Source: Scedosporium boydii (taxonomy: Eukaryota > Ascomycota > Sordariomycetes > Microascales > Microascaceae). From it: a stretch of 64,000 nucleotides of DNA. The notes under the pieces are model-generated. The model was given only the letters and a program-made list of their open reading frames with translations. It searched no databases and was not told the origin of the DNA. Where the stretch lies: positions 248,001 through 312,000 of the forward strand of contig NJFT01000012.1 of assembly GCA_002221725.1 (NCBI GenBank), in the 5' to 3' direction. A program made the position numbers and the translations under genes. Below, in pieces: positions 24,606 to 36,051 of this stretch (its first letter is position 1; each line of letters starts with the position of its first letter).

Positions 24606-25514
24606 ATGGATCTTAGAAAACCGGGCGAACCAGAGCCGGAACCGGAACCACCAGCCGAGGACGCACCCAAGCCGGCAGCTAATGCATGTATGGACTACTG
24701 CTCCCCAAATTGAAAGCTACATCCTCCGTCCAAAACTGACCACCAGTACAACACAGTCGAGGAGCTGATGGCCCCGAAACCAAAACGTCCTCCTCCACCT
24801 TCCCCATCCGCCACGGCCGCCATCGCCAGACGCTGGGGCGGCATCAGCCGAGACGGTCTCGGCGCCTACCTCCAACACCCCGAGACATTCCCCTCCACCC
24901 GCGTCATCTACTACACCGACGACTTCGTCGCCGTACACGACCTCTACCCGAAAGCCAGCGACCACACTCTCCTCCTCCCCCGAAAAGCCACCTTCAGCGA
25001 CCAGCACCCCTTCGACGCATTCCTCGACCCGGCCTTCCTAGCGGCCGTAAAGGTCGAGGCAGCGAAGCTCAAGGGTTTCGTGGCCAAGGAACTCCAGAGA
25101 CGTTTTGGCGCCGAGAGCGCGGCCGAGGCGCGGCGCCAGGCCGTTCTGGACGGCGACGTGGAGCTGGAGGGGGACGATGAGGAGCTGCCTCCCGGGCGCG
25201 ACTGGGAGGCAGAAGTCAAGGTTGGCATTCATGCGCATCCGAGCATGAACCACTTACACATCCACGTGCTCTCGAGGGACATGTTCTCGCCGTGTCTGAA
25301 GCATCGGAGACATTACAACTCGTTTAACACGCCCTTTTTCGTTGAGCTCGCCGATTTCCCCCTGGCTGATGACGATCCGAGGTTACACCCCGGGAGAGAA
25401 CAGTATCTGCGGCGGGATATGGTGTGTTGGAGATGTGGCAGGAACTTTAAAAACCACTTCAAGAGCTTGAGGGAGCACTTGGAAATCGAATTCGAGCAGT
25501 GGAAGCGCGAGTAA
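24606..25514 (+). CDS. hnt3: Aprataxin-like DNA repair protein Hnt3
   Basis: Two exons: 24606-24687 and 24757-25514, with a 69-base intron, give 279 residues. The join creates ANAFEELMAPKPK, a conserved start of the fungal aprataxin HIT domain. The HIT triad HLHIHV (His-x-His-x-His) is seen in NHLHIHVLSRD, and the C-terminal zinc finger is CWRCGRNF followed by H-x3-H spacing in KSLREHLEIEFEQW. Aprataxin removes AMP from abortive 5'-adenylated DNA ends left by ligases. The start ATG has a strong context (CCACCATGG). An acidic insert lies between the two halves of the HIT domain. Both the active site and the zinc ligands look intact. Confidence 0.9.
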
Positions 25515-26131
25515 TCTATCATGCGGTATTTGATGATGTTCGTGTCCCCAGAGAACAGTGGAAGTAGGAGCTCTCAGTTTGATGGACCGTCACTCACCCA
25601 GAGAAACGCTTTTATAACGACGATGATGATAATGGCAATGACGATATGATGGTCGAACTCGGACCTGGAATCTCGCACAGCGCGTAGTTACCCTCTGGGG
25701 CTGTCACATTAGAACATGCTATCAGTAATAGGAATCAATGTACCTTGATTGTTAAATGTTAAAACATCAAAAAAAGCGAGATAGTAACGAGGAACACCAG
25801 ACTGGCACTGCCTTCCCCAATGCCGAGCCCCCAACTTAAAGACGTCGAGACCCTGACGTCCCCAAACTCGCCCTGCCCGAATTTCTCCCAACCCATCCCA
25901 AAAAGTAGTTCCAGCCGAGCAAAACACCTTGAATTGTTACAACCCGAAAAAGCCACTGATTGCCAAGTAAAAGGAAAAAATAGGGAATAACCCGTTTGAA
26001 AACGTCCCGCTTTTTTTTTCATCATTTTTCTCCCATTTTTTTTTCTTAAAAAAAGCAAAAAAAAGAGACAACTCCTAGAAAAACTCAAGGTACGCAAACA
26101 GTCGCGAGTGAAAGAGGATCCGCCGTCTCTG
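25515..26131. other. Convergent intergenic
   Basis: Spacer between hnt3 and the AT-hook gene 3' ends. It holds T- and A-runs at 26010-26065 and a GATGAT stretch at 25620-25650. No gene is visible. Confidence 0.5.
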
Positions 26132-26966
26132 TTATTGCGCTTTTCTCGACGATCCGAGTGAAAAGGGGAACCACCTTCTCGGTGTCGCAGTTGGCGGCGT
26201 TTCTCTCGCTATGGCATCATCCTTTTCCGCGTTATCAGCGAGCTTGCTCTCTTCCTTTTCTGTAATATAGTGCATGTCTGAGCGTAGTGTTCTTCTTGTT
26301 CCTGGGCGGGAACGAAAAAGGCAGTGATGCGCACGCATTCGACATTGAAATAACGGCTGCCCTGCAGCTGATGCTTGGGGGAAAAGAGTTCCGGGACGTG
26401 GAAAATAGGGCAGGTGAAGAACCGCGACACACAAGATTATACGCACACATAAAAGGGAAGAGAGGGACGGGGACAGAGAGATAAAGAACCAGGGAGTTAG
26501 GAAACTAACCGGAGTCATCTTCGTTCTCGCCATCACTACCCTCAACCTCCGACTCGGCCTCAGCCTCCTCTTCCTCCTCCTCCACAGGCTTACCGCGCGT
26601 CGCACTCCTCCCGCCGGCCCTCGCGCCGGCCCTAGCTGCGCGCGAGCCGTCGTTGGCCGCCTTCTTCGCCTTCACCGCCGCGGCCTCCTCAGCAGCCTCG
26701 AGCGCGGCGGCGGCGGCGGCAGTCGCCTTCGCACTAGTCGCCGTGGTGGTAGTGGTGGTCGTCTTCTTCTTGCTGCTGCCCTTGGGGCGACCGCGCGGCC
26801 TGCCCGTGGGCACGTACGTGGGCTTCGTCACACTGCCGCCGCCGCTTCCCTTGGGTCGACCCCTGGGCCGGCCGGTGGGGACGTAGGCCTTCTTAACGGC
26901 CGCGACGCCGTTCTTGGGCGGACGACCCCTTCCTCTCTTCTTGGGTTCTTCGGTGGTTGGGGCCAT
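26132..26966 (-). CDS. AT-hook protein (HMGA-like)
   Basis: Two exons: 26510-26966 and 26132-26277, with a 232-base intron (donor GTTAGT, acceptor CAG), give 200 residues. The N-terminal 60 residues carry three AT-hook cores, RGRGRPPK and two copies of PTGRPRGRPKGS, which bind the minor groove of AT-rich DNA. A Thr-run, an Ala-rich segment and an acidic Glu-run follow. The second exon adds a short conserved-looking tail with MHYITEKEE and a basic end. The role is probably architectural in chromatin. The intron join is inferred from phase; without it the protein would stop just after the acidic run at about 153 residues. Confidence 0.75.
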
Positions 26967-27235
26967 TGAGTGGTTTAGGCGTCGATTTTATGTGTGTTTC
27001 AAGCCAGGGGGATATGCGACCGTGTCTTATTGTTCGGATGTTTCTTGGCTTGGGTCAGAAGGGGGGCCGATGGAGGAATATTTCTCGGTACGCGCCGCTC
27101 CTTTTTGATACGTTTCGAGATGTTGCGAAGTGTGGAGATGCTTCTCCTCTTTTGCGCGCACTTGAGAGGGAGGAGGTATTCGATGCGAAAAGAATTTCAA
27201 TCAATAAATAAGAGACAAAAAAAAAAAAAAAAAGG

Positions 27236-27286
<51 letters not shown>

Positions 27287-28050
27287 AGAAATGAGAAAAA
27301 TTAAAAGGGCGACGTTTGATAAAATGACGTTTCCCGCTTTGAGCTGTGCAGGTCCAGGTGCTGTGCTGGGATTGGGATGGGATGGATCGGTTGTCGACTT
27401 TAATGCGGAAGAAAACAACGCGTTGCAGGTCGCGTCTCAAATCAGCAGCTGCCAGCTGGATAATTCCGATATGGCCATTTTATTGGATTTTTATTTTGAG
27501 AATTATTTTCATGACAAATTTCCCGTTCAAATATTGCATCAAAAAAATGAGGAGAAATTTCCGGAAGCTGACTAACAAGCTTCTACAGCCGCTAACAGTT
27601 GTTGGCGGCTTTAGCATTATCTGGCCAATTAAATCGCTCCAAATCTTGGGCCAGCTTCCCATTAATTCTCCGATCACCGTGCCAACTGCCAACCACAGCT
27701 TCCCACGCAATCAAAATGCTCTCGCCCCGCTAATGTAAACAGATTCGACCTAGATCGTTCCAGGGTAGGCTCGCTCTCGCCGCAATGGGATCCACAAGGC
27801 CCAGAGTACCTTTCAATATAAGCGTCACCCAGGCCCCCCGTTTTATTGTTCGCAGCGGATGTGGAGTCTTCACAGGCTTCGCTTTCGGCATTCCATCGAA
27901 GAGATCAGCGAGGCTCTAGTTGACATGTCCATTGATGCACGACTCATGCCAGCAGTAGCGGTCAGCCGGGAATCACCACGAATGATACGGTCGTCGGCCT
28001 CGACTCCCTCGCTGAGGTCGAGGGATGGGATTGTTCCGATGCATGCGAGG
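26967..28050. other. Divergent intergenic with long A-run
   Basis: Region between the AT-hook gene and the kinesin start. It is dominated by an A-rich run at 27217-27287 broken by a few G. The 200 bases before the kinesin ATG are open in frame, with alternative starts at 27859 and 28039. No further gene is visible. Confidence 0.5.
27217..27287 (+). repeat. Long poly(A) tract
   Basis: About 70 bases that are nearly all A with only a few G interruptions, in the divergent promoter of the AT-hook and kinesin genes. Long homopolymers like this are prone to sequencing error. Confidence 0.9.
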
Positions 28051-29825
28051 ATGGATGGAGGTGGGAATGTGAGGGTGGTTGTGCGAGTTCGAGCTTTTCT
28101 CCCAAGGGGTAGGTGTCTCTTCTATTGACAAGGAAATACACGGACGAGCTTTGGACGATACTGACAATCAACACAGAGATTCAACGTAGGGCAGAATGTC
28201 TAATCAAGATGAACCCAATCACTCAAGCGACGACCCTTCTCGTCCCCGCAGACGATGATACGACGCCAGCCAAGGCTAGATCTCGCAGGGTCGTCGAGGA
28301 GAAGACGTTTACCTTTGACAACTCTTTCTGGAGCCACGACAACAAGCAGCAAGAATACGCCACTCAAGAAGACATCTACAACAGCCTCGGCGAAGAGTTC
28401 CTCGACCACAACTTCGAAGGCTACCACACCTGCATCTTCGCCTACGGCCAAACAGGTTCGGGAAAGAGTTACACAATGATGGGAACGCCCGATCAACCAG
28501 GCCTGATCCCCCGCACCTGCGAGGACCTCTTCGAGAGGATCGAACAGGCACACGACGAGACGCCCAACATCTCTTATAACGTAAGAGTGTCGTACTTTGA
28601 AGTCTACAACGAGCACGTCCGCGACCTGCTGGTCCCCGTCGTGCCGAACCAACCCCCTTACTACCTCAAGATCCGCGAGTCGCCGACCGAGGGCCCCTAC
28701 GTCAAGGACCTGACCGAAGTCCCCGTGAGGAACATCAACGAAATTCTCCGGTACATGAAGATGGGCGACGCGTCGAGGACGACGGCAAGCACCAAGATGA
28801 ATGATACCAGTAGCCGAAGTCACGCGGTCTTCACCATTATGCTCAAGCAGATTCACCACGACATGGAGACGGACGAGACCACCGAACGAAGCTCCCGCAT
28901 CAGGCTGGTGGATCTGGCCGGCAGCGAGCGGGCAAAGTCGACGGAAGCGACGGGTGTCCGACTCCGAGAAGGTAGCAACATCAACAAGTCGCTCACGACG
29001 CTGGGGAGAGTCATCGCCGCCCTCGCCGACCCAAAGCAGCATCGTGGAGGAAAGCGCCGCGACGTGGTCCCCTACCGTGACTCGATCCTCACGTGGCTGC
29101 TCAAAGACTCGCTGGGCGGAAACAGCAAGACGGCCATGATTGCCTGCATCGCGCCCTCTGACTACGACGAGACGCTATCGACGCTACGGTACGCCGACCA
29201 AGCCAAGAGGATCCGCACCCGCGCCGTCGTCAACCAGGATCACATCACCACGGCCGAGCGTGACGCGCAGATCGCCGCCATGGCGGAGGAGATTCGCACG
29301 TTGCAGCTCGCTGTTTCGGATTCCAGGCGGCGCGAGAAGGACGTCAAGGATCAGGAGGAGAGGCTCGAGGAGTACCAGAACCGCGTGGCCGTGATGCAGC
29401 GCATGATGGAGGAGAAGACGCTGGTGGCCGAGGGCAAGATCAGGAGCTTGCAGACGGAGAACGAGGCCCTGAGGCTGCACCTCAAGCTTGCGCTCGAGAG
29501 CATCAAGAATCCCATCCCGCCCGTGACGGTTACATCGCCCGACCTCGACGACGAAAAGGCCGCCGGACTTGTTGATGCGGAAGACAAGGAGAATGCGCGG
29601 AATGCGCCGGAGCAAGGCGATGATGACCTTGACGAGGGCTACGACGACGATGGATACTCTTCGGGGACACTCCACGAAAGCGATGACGATGAGGATATGG
29701 GAGAGGATATGAAGGCCCTGCTGAAGGACCTTGATATGTTTAGACGGAAGATTGGGGACGATAAGTCGAGGTTTCTTGTTGATGCGGTGAAGCGGGAGCC
29801 GCTTGGCGTGAGGATGAATGTTTGA
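28051..29825 (+). CDS. Kinesin-3-like motor protein, short tail
   Basis: Two exons: 28051-28108 and 28177-29825, with a 68-base intron, give 568 residues. The join restores the start of the motor, NVRVVVRVRAFLPRE. The P-loop GQTGSGKS is at residues 110-117. Switch I (NDTSSRSHAVF) and switch II (LVDLAGSE) follow, with the helix SNINKSLTTLGRVIAAL. After the motor (to about 365) there is a short coiled-coil-like stretch and an acidic tail. Full-length kinesin-3 motors are far longer and carry FHA and PH domains, which are absent here. The layout recalls the short fungal NcKin3-type motors linked with mitochondria, which is an inference. The start has upstream in-frame alternatives. Confidence 0.87.
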
Positions 29826-30079
29826 GAGAGTATGCTTTTCAGCAGTCATTCTGATTCGACTTTCTTATTATCTGTTATCTTTTTTAGGGGGAGGCGTATA
29901 GGACATGACGGGATTGGGCATAGCAATTGTTAGATATGAAATTCCTTTGTAGACTGTTTTATGGATGAGCGAGTATTCGATTTCTGTTTGAAACTGTGCC
30001 GTCGAAGGTGTGTTGTTTCTCGACTGTGTGTGAGTTTGGTGAAGCCGGTGTTGATGCTCCAACTTTTAACTTTTGTATC

Positions 30080-30218
30080 TTGACTAGCTGGGGAGACCCA
30101 ATCATGTCCTTTATAGCCAACTCCCTCGTCGATGAGTGCTCGTAACAGTATGTGAGAAGGCGATTTGACTGCGCTGTTATATTTTTGTCTAGACGCAATT
30201 GGTATATGCGAGAAGTTC
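30080..30218 (+). repeat. Dispersed direct repeat, copy A
   Basis: About 140 bases that align with 34168-34318 in the same orientation. The best block is at 30192-30212 (20 of 21 bases identical), preceded by a shared GTTATATTTTTGTC-like stretch. The rest is more diverged (shared pieces ACTAGC, GATGAG and TCGT). Together the two copies bracket the sugar kinase gene. Confidence 0.65.
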
Positions 30219-30449
30219 TTGCCTCCTAATCTATCCTGCCCAAGCCTAGGATGAGCAAGACACCATAGGAATGAGAAACCGCAGCTCCTAAGACCTCTAA
30301 TTCTGAGAGAGCGTCAAACACGTGTAATTCTCCGGCCTGGGAACTGGCGACGACGTCAGGCCAAGAGAGCAGGAGCGTCGTCTGCACTTTCCTCGATACA
30401 CCCGGCCCCGGCCATATGCTTTATATATGAGGATCCGGCGAGAACTTCT

Positions 30450-30597
30450 AACCGAGCAGCTCAAGTAGTGGCGACACTACAACCAGTGGCCAAGTGGTCA
30501 ATTGGAGCGCTCAGAAGGTTAGAAAATTGCAAATTTTCGTAGCTCGTGGGAAGCAACCAGGATTCGATCCTGGGAGCAACCCGCGAGCGAGCTTTTT
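30450..30597 (+). ncRNA. Candidate Pol III-transcribed tRNA-like RNA
   Basis: The plus strand has TATATATG (30420-30427), an A-box match TGGCCAAGTGG (30487-30497), a B-box-like GGATTCGATCC (30560-30570) and a T5 run (30593-30597), in the order used by RNA polymerase III genes. Between the boxes there is an AAAATT/AATTTT hairpin. A 9-base stem pairs 30542-30550 with 30580-30588 and encloses a perfect 5-base T-arm-like stem with a 7-base loop. A normal tRNA acceptor stem cannot be formed, so this is not a standard tRNA. It may be a tRNA relic, a SINE head or a novel small RNA. The start coordinate is a guess. Confidence 0.3.
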
Positions 30598-31028
30598 GGC
30601 TTTTTTTTTTATTTATTTATTTATTTTTTATTCCCTTCTTTCCTTTCTCTCCCTGTCTCCTTTATTTTATATTCTCACCTCTTCCGGTTCATCGTTACTC
30701 TGTACATGCGGGATCCCGCTGGTGATGGGCTCCTGGGTTTGGGAATGGCTTCTTTCTGTGAAGTCGATCACGATGTTGTCTCTCGAGATTGCTTACGTAA
30801 AGAGGCTTTCAAGATATCCCACGTTCGAAACGGGGCACAATAGAGGGAACCTTTTTTTTTTTCAGGGCCTGCTGGGATCGTGCTTGAATAGACATCAGAT
30901 CCTCGATTTAGATATTACTGCTTTGCAAGCCAATCTTTTCGATCAATCCTCATTGCTGAAGGATAGCATCATCCTTTTCAGGCAGGATTCGCTAAAGCTC
31001 TAGATATCCTCCTCAAATACTAGCAACG

Positions 31029-33072
31029 ATGAAACACATTTTCCTTGTCGGCGCCTGTTACGTCGATACAATTCTCAGGTAGAGGAGAGCGAAAAAGACG
31101 GGAAACCGCCCGTGCCATATGCTGACGATCCAACCCCTTCCACACAGCGTCCCCTACTTCCCCGAAGAAGACTCCAAACTCCGCGCCCAATCCCTCGCCG
31201 TCCGCCGCGGAGGCAACTGCCCCAACTCCCTCGAGGTCCTCCACCAACTCCTCCTCCACTCATCCCTCAAGAACGGGACGGCCTTGTCAGATGTGAGGAC
31301 CCATCTCGTCAGCTGTCTCCCCGATGCATCTTCCACCGCTACGGCGAGGATCAAGGCGTCATTCAGGACAAGAGGAACGCCGCAGGGTGAGGAGGAGAAA
31401 GAGGCTGAAGGATATGGGGAGCTTGTGGAGGGGTGCTTCTCGACTTGTATTTACAGGGACGGTGTCGAGGAGCCCGCTAGTAGTTTTATTGTGAGGAGTT
31501 TGGCGACGGGGAGTAGGACTATTGTGAATTATAATGGGTTGGAGGAGATGACTTTGGAGGAGTTTACGGGCCTTGTCGGTGAGTTCGAGGGCGCGGAGAG
31601 TTCATGGTGGCACTTTGAGGTGAGGTGAACTACTTTTCTTCTATTTCCTTCCCCCTCTGAGCGAAAGGATATAAGTCTACGGCGTGTAGGGGTGGGATGG
31701 ACCTAACATATCTCTACTCCATGACGACGAAGACTGTATCTCCCTGGAGCCTCTGCAAGGGGCTTGTTGGCAGAGTTCAGCCCAAAGACACAAACACATA
31801 CTAACCTGTTGAAAAAGGGCCGGATCCCCGAAACCACCCTCCAATGCATCCAACACCTCCGGTCCGCCCTACCCAACGCCAAAATCAGCGTCGAGGTAGA
31901 AAAGCCCAGAAGGGAAGGGCTCGCGAGCCTAGCCGAGGCAGCCGATGTCATCTTTTACTCTCGGAGTTGGGCAGAGGTAAAGGCTTTTTCCCCTTTGTCG
32001 AGAAATGGCGCGCACGCCGCCCTCTCCCTAGGCCTCCGTCCCTCCCTCTCTCTCTCTCTCGACTACCCGAAAAAGGGACAGAAGCAAGGGAAGAGGAGAC
32101 CAGGGCATCCATGAGCGGGAAACGTCCGGATTAGGGGAAATGGCATGCTGACCGGCGATGGTGCTTTTACGACCTATTCTAGGCCCGGGGACATAGCAAC
32201 GCGGCAGCTTGTCTTGAGAATGAGACACCGTCAACGGCGTACGCAGAGATTCTCCCTTCCCTGAAATGAGTTGTCGTCTTTGTTTTCTTTCCCGCAAGTC
32301 TTCATTTACATCTACAACCCGGACATATTGCCTTGGCCTTAGATGGAGAGGATCACTTGGATGGCAAACGCCAGTCTTTTCTAGCCATCGCATCCGTTTC
32401 GTAGGACGCTGGACAAAGCAGTGTCCGAGGATACCTACAAGTTTTCTCTTCTTTCTTCACCTTTTCGCCTTGTGCTCCTCATTCTGACGAACGGCGTTTA
32501 GGTCGTTGGCTTTGTGCACTTGGGGATCTCAAGGAGCGACGGCATTCACCCCGTCCGACGGGCGACTTGCCGAATGCCCGGTTGGAAGGCCCGCTGATGG
32601 GAGTCATATCGAAGTCGTCGAGTACGTATAAGTTACACTCGGGAAACGCAGGCCGTTTCTCATTCCCTTATCCCCAAGTACGAGGAGAGAAAGGCAGGGG
32701 GGTTTGCACGGAAAGCCACACCCGATTGACAAGTCACACATCTATCTGTGTTGACCCTGCCAGAGAAACAAAGCGGTCCCGCCTCAGTTTTCTGTTGACA
32801 GATGGTGTCCCTTCTCATTCCCTCCCTTTCTCCGTCGACATACCATTAGTAGCCACAGTTCAAGGGAAAAAGCTGACATCCGAAAACCGCAAACCCATAG
32901 CACTGTTGGGGCGGGGGACACCTTCATCGCCGGGTTCCTTTACGGCCTGACATGCCACTCCACTGACTGGGACACGGAAGCCAAGTTAAAATTCGCCGTC
33001 GATTTGGCCACGCTCAAGGTGCAGCGAGAAGGGTTTGGCGGGCTAGGCCGGGATGCATGGGGATGCCTGTGA
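31029..33072 (+). CDS. PfkB-family sugar kinase, ketohexokinase-like
   Basis: Six exons: 31029-31078, 31148-31619, 31818-31976, 32183-32238, 32502-32621 and 32901-33072. All joins are in phase and give 342 residues. The N-terminus LVGACYVDTIL plus SVPYFPEEDSKLRA matches ketohexokinase. NYNGLEEMT and WWHFEGRIPE follow, and the C-terminal PfkB signature VVDTVGAGDTFIAGFLYGL, split by the last intron, contains the anion hole (GAGD) and the catalytic Asp. The enzyme probably phosphorylates a ketose such as fructose, but the substrate is inferred. Four introns are 198-279 bases, longer than most others here, and intron 2 ends in AAAAG after a clear CTAAC branch site. The gene lies between two direct repeats. 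Confidence 0.83.
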
Positions 33073-34496
33073 TGTCTAGACCTCGAAAGGTGTGGGAGGA
33101 TCTGGGGAGTAGGAGATTTTCACTTGTTTTACACTTTCTCTCCTCTTTCTCTCTCTCTCTCTCTCTTTCTACGTAACCATCTTGGTGAATCCGAAATACG
33201 TGGCTCATGCAACGGGGCCTCCCCAGTCACCTTTGGGTAATATAATCTTCCGCAGGATATCCCCCTTTTAACGCACTTCATGGAGAACTCGCCCTTTGCG
33301 ATAGCATCTAGAGCCTCGGCATCGCATAGCCATATTCAGTGATGATAGGACATCCTTCCTGTGTCTCAGGTCTCGATTCTGTATTCTTTTCATCGGGGCC
33401 ACTCTATGGATCTAACCTGAAGCGGCCCAAAATCTTCTCATCAGCGTTTTAGTTCCTATCCTATATTCATCCAGCCGCTATGCCCGACGTCAACCCAACT
33501 TACAGAATTGTTATAAACACGCGCATCAAGCAAGGGAAAAGTCCTGCTGCAGAGTGTGTAGCCATCTACCCTCTAAGACCACAAATTATCACCTGAAGGC
33601 ATCCCTGGCCTACCAGTGGAAGTTGCCTCGAACGCTAACATTGCACGGTCGACCATCCTCGCGTCTCTGCAGAAATGGCGCATGCCAGCCCCCTCGACAG
33701 AACGGCTTTCCCCAAAAAGCAAAAGCAGCGAGAAAAAAGGGCAAAAAAGGGAGCAAAACAAAAACATACAACACCAGGGATTCGCTGGTCGTCACCGACC
33801 CAACTACTAGTCTGGCGCTTCGCAGCTTGTGTACAGGGGAGCGGACGGGACCCTCAATATTCTGCGAGCTATGGTCGTATGTGGTGGTAACGGGAAGGAA
33901 ACCGTCCTATAAAGGCCAAGCTGGTGTTGTGGAGTTTCAGGTGTGGTCCAGTGAGTGTGGCAACCATGGGCAGCGGGCATATCAGAGAGACCATCTCGGC
34001 CAAATGTAGTCCATCGTTATGGCCCATCTCCCACTTCCTGAAATAAACGACCGCGTTCGAACACGTCCCGGGTCTGCTGTAGGAGTTAGAATAAGCCCGT
34101 GAATGAAGAGGGATCTACATATGTATATGCATGTATATGACAGACTCTACAACTTCTAGGACTTGCATATACTAGCCAGAGAGACATCATCTTTGTCCTT
34201 CGGCGCCAAAATCGCTCGTGGATGAGCATTCGTGACGGTTTATAGGAAAACAAAAATGACTTGACCGTGACGTTATATTTTTTGTCCACAGACGCAATAG
34301 GTATATGCGAGGAATCCTCTCCGGGTTCTATACCTTGATAACCCTAGCACTTTACCATCTTTGATGCTTGCGTGGAGGGACTGGAGGCCATCATCAGCCT
34401 CGGCAGTTCTGACCTAACTCGAGCAATGGGTTTCCAATATCACGATGCTTCCCATCCCCTATCAAAGACCAATGTCCTCAGCCCACCTACTTCTAC
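33073..34496. other. Intergenic with repeat copy B
   Basis: About 1.4 kb between the sugar kinase and the glyoxalase II 3' end. It holds a CT run (33130-33170) and repeat copy B. A short coding-like stretch starts at ATG 33481 (25 codons, then a GTGTGT), and another frame follows at 33595-33700. I could not join these into a gene. Confidence 0.45.
34168..34318 (+). repeat. Dispersed direct repeat, copy B
   Basis: Second copy of the repeat at 30080-30218, same orientation, about 4.1 kb downstream. The block at 34291-34311 is nearly identical to the first copy, and the AT-rich stretch before it has one extra T. Confidence 0.65.
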
Positions 34497-36051
34497 TTAC
34501 TTGAAGTTATTCTTCAACTCCCTGAGCTTGGTCATCACGTCGATGGGATCGGAGAGGCCGACTGCCTTTTGTACCTCGGGATCCTATTTTGACAGGGGTG
34601 TCAGCGTTTTCGGTACCCAGGCTCCGTAGCTGGGTATATATATCCCCGAGGTCGATCACCGCTAACATACCTCTACTCGCATGAACACGTTGTGCTTCTG
34701 CACGTGGAACAAGAGTCAGCTTTTGCCCGCCACTCGACTTCGCAACGGGTGAAAAAGCATTATTTCCATGGTCTCGTACCTTTTCATCACCAATCGTGAA
34801 CTTGCCCTGCGACTCTTTGTTCTCGTCCATAAACGTCGAGAGCTTCTGAACAGGGCTATCTTGGACAACGGAAAGAGCAAACTTAACGTTGGACTTGGTG
34901 TATTCGTGGCCGGGCTAGATGAAATATCAGTGTCAAGGAGTCTTGAAAGCGGGAGGACTGGAACGTGTAGTGTTGAGTGGCCACTAACATAGATGGCAGT
35001 ATCGTCAGGAAGCGCCGCAAGGACCCCGTTGAGTGCCTTGTGCATCTCGGAGGGCGTCCCCTCGAAAAACCTTCCACAGCCTAAGAAAGGAAATCAGAAA
35101 CAAAATCGCTCTAGATCCAGTACATGCTCAACTGCTTTTTCCTTACCGCCGATAAACAGGGTATCTCCCGAGAAGACGACTCGACGGTCGCCATCCTCCA
35201 AAAACCAGCAGATGCTGTCCTGGGTGTGGCACGGCGTGTGAAGGCTCGTGGCGGAGATGTTGCCAATCTTGAGCTTCTCGTTGTGGCCCGGCGTCAACGT
35301 CACGCCTTCGCAATTCTTTCCTCCCCAGATTGGAAGATTGGGTTTTCCGAGCCCCTCACGCTGGAGGTTTGGAGAAAAGTGATACGTCGGTTAGCCGAGG
35401 TACAGACTTTTATGAGAAGGGGAAGAAAAATTGAGAGCCAAGGGTGAAACTAACTATTCTCATGTTTCCCCCGGCATGGTCGTGATGACTGGGTTATTAT
35501 GAGTTAGTATCTCCCCGTTACACTCATCGCGAGGTCCAGAATGAGAGAGACGTACTGGTGGGTGTTGACGATAGAGATGAGGTTGAGACCATCGGATTCA
35601 AGAACCTTCTTGAGCGTCGGCAAGACCCTTTCTAAACGGTAAGTTCCAAATCTAGAAGAGTATCCCGAGACTTCGAGGAAGAGAGAGAGAAAGAGAGAGA
35701 GCTCACTCTGGTGGATGTGCCGGGTCAATGATCACAGCATCCTTCGTCTTCTGATCAACAACGAGGTACGCATAGTTGTCATTCCCTTTACAACCAATAT
35801 CAGACACTTTAAATTTCTCAACTAAACGCGCGAGATAGGAAATACTCACACATGGGAATACTTTGGATATGCATCTTGCGTTTTAGCAGCGGCGTAAGCT
35901 ATTTTACGCAAATGTTAGCTCGCCCATTCCGAGCTGGTGCCATCGAACCACGAGCTTTGCTTACGCCGGCGCACTTCGCTGCGAACCTGGTTTGCTGGGA
36001 ATAAATTCGAGGTGTAAAACGGAGCAGGGAGCTCACTACAGGTCTGGGCAT
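34497..36051 (-). CDS. glo2: Hydroxyacylglutathione hydrolase (glyoxalase II)
   Basis: Ten exons: 35965-36051, 35850-35898, 35707-35785, 35556-35627, 35455-35488, 35147-35360, 34989-35080, 34780-34914, 34671-34697 and 34497-34583. All joins are in phase and give 291 residues. The metallo-beta-lactamase zinc motif T-H-x-H-x-D-H is built across an intron as [28 protein letters not shown] and PGHEYTKSN complete the metal and substrate site. The enzyme hydrolyses S-lactoylglutathione to lactate and glutathione after glyoxalase I. The first exon is Arg/Ser-rich and lacks acidic residues, like a mitochondrial leader. A second ATG at 35874 (MHIQSIPMW) would give a 254-residue cytosolic form, the usual family length. 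Confidence 0.9.

Larger units (their letters stand above)
29826..31028. other. Intergenic with repeat copy and Pol III-like element
   Basis: About 1.2 kb between the kinesin and the sugar kinase. It holds repeat copy A (30080-30218), a candidate small RNA (30450-30597), and a T- and AT-rich stretch (30600-30670). A frame of 169 codons at 30494-31003 runs through low-complexity sequence and is rejected. Confidence 0.5.

Noticed and set aside
28200..29042. 280-codon frame antisense to the kinesin motor domain
   Set aside because: The sense strand carries conserved motor motifs; the antisense frame is a codon-bias shadow.
29184..29849. 221-codon frame antisense to the kinesin tail
   Set aside because: It overlaps a well-supported gene on the other strand and has no motif.
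30487..30597. Standard intron-containing tRNA gene
   Set aside because: The A and B boxes fit loosely, but no acceptor stem pairs and the D-arm is poor, so it was kept only as a tRNA-like candidate.
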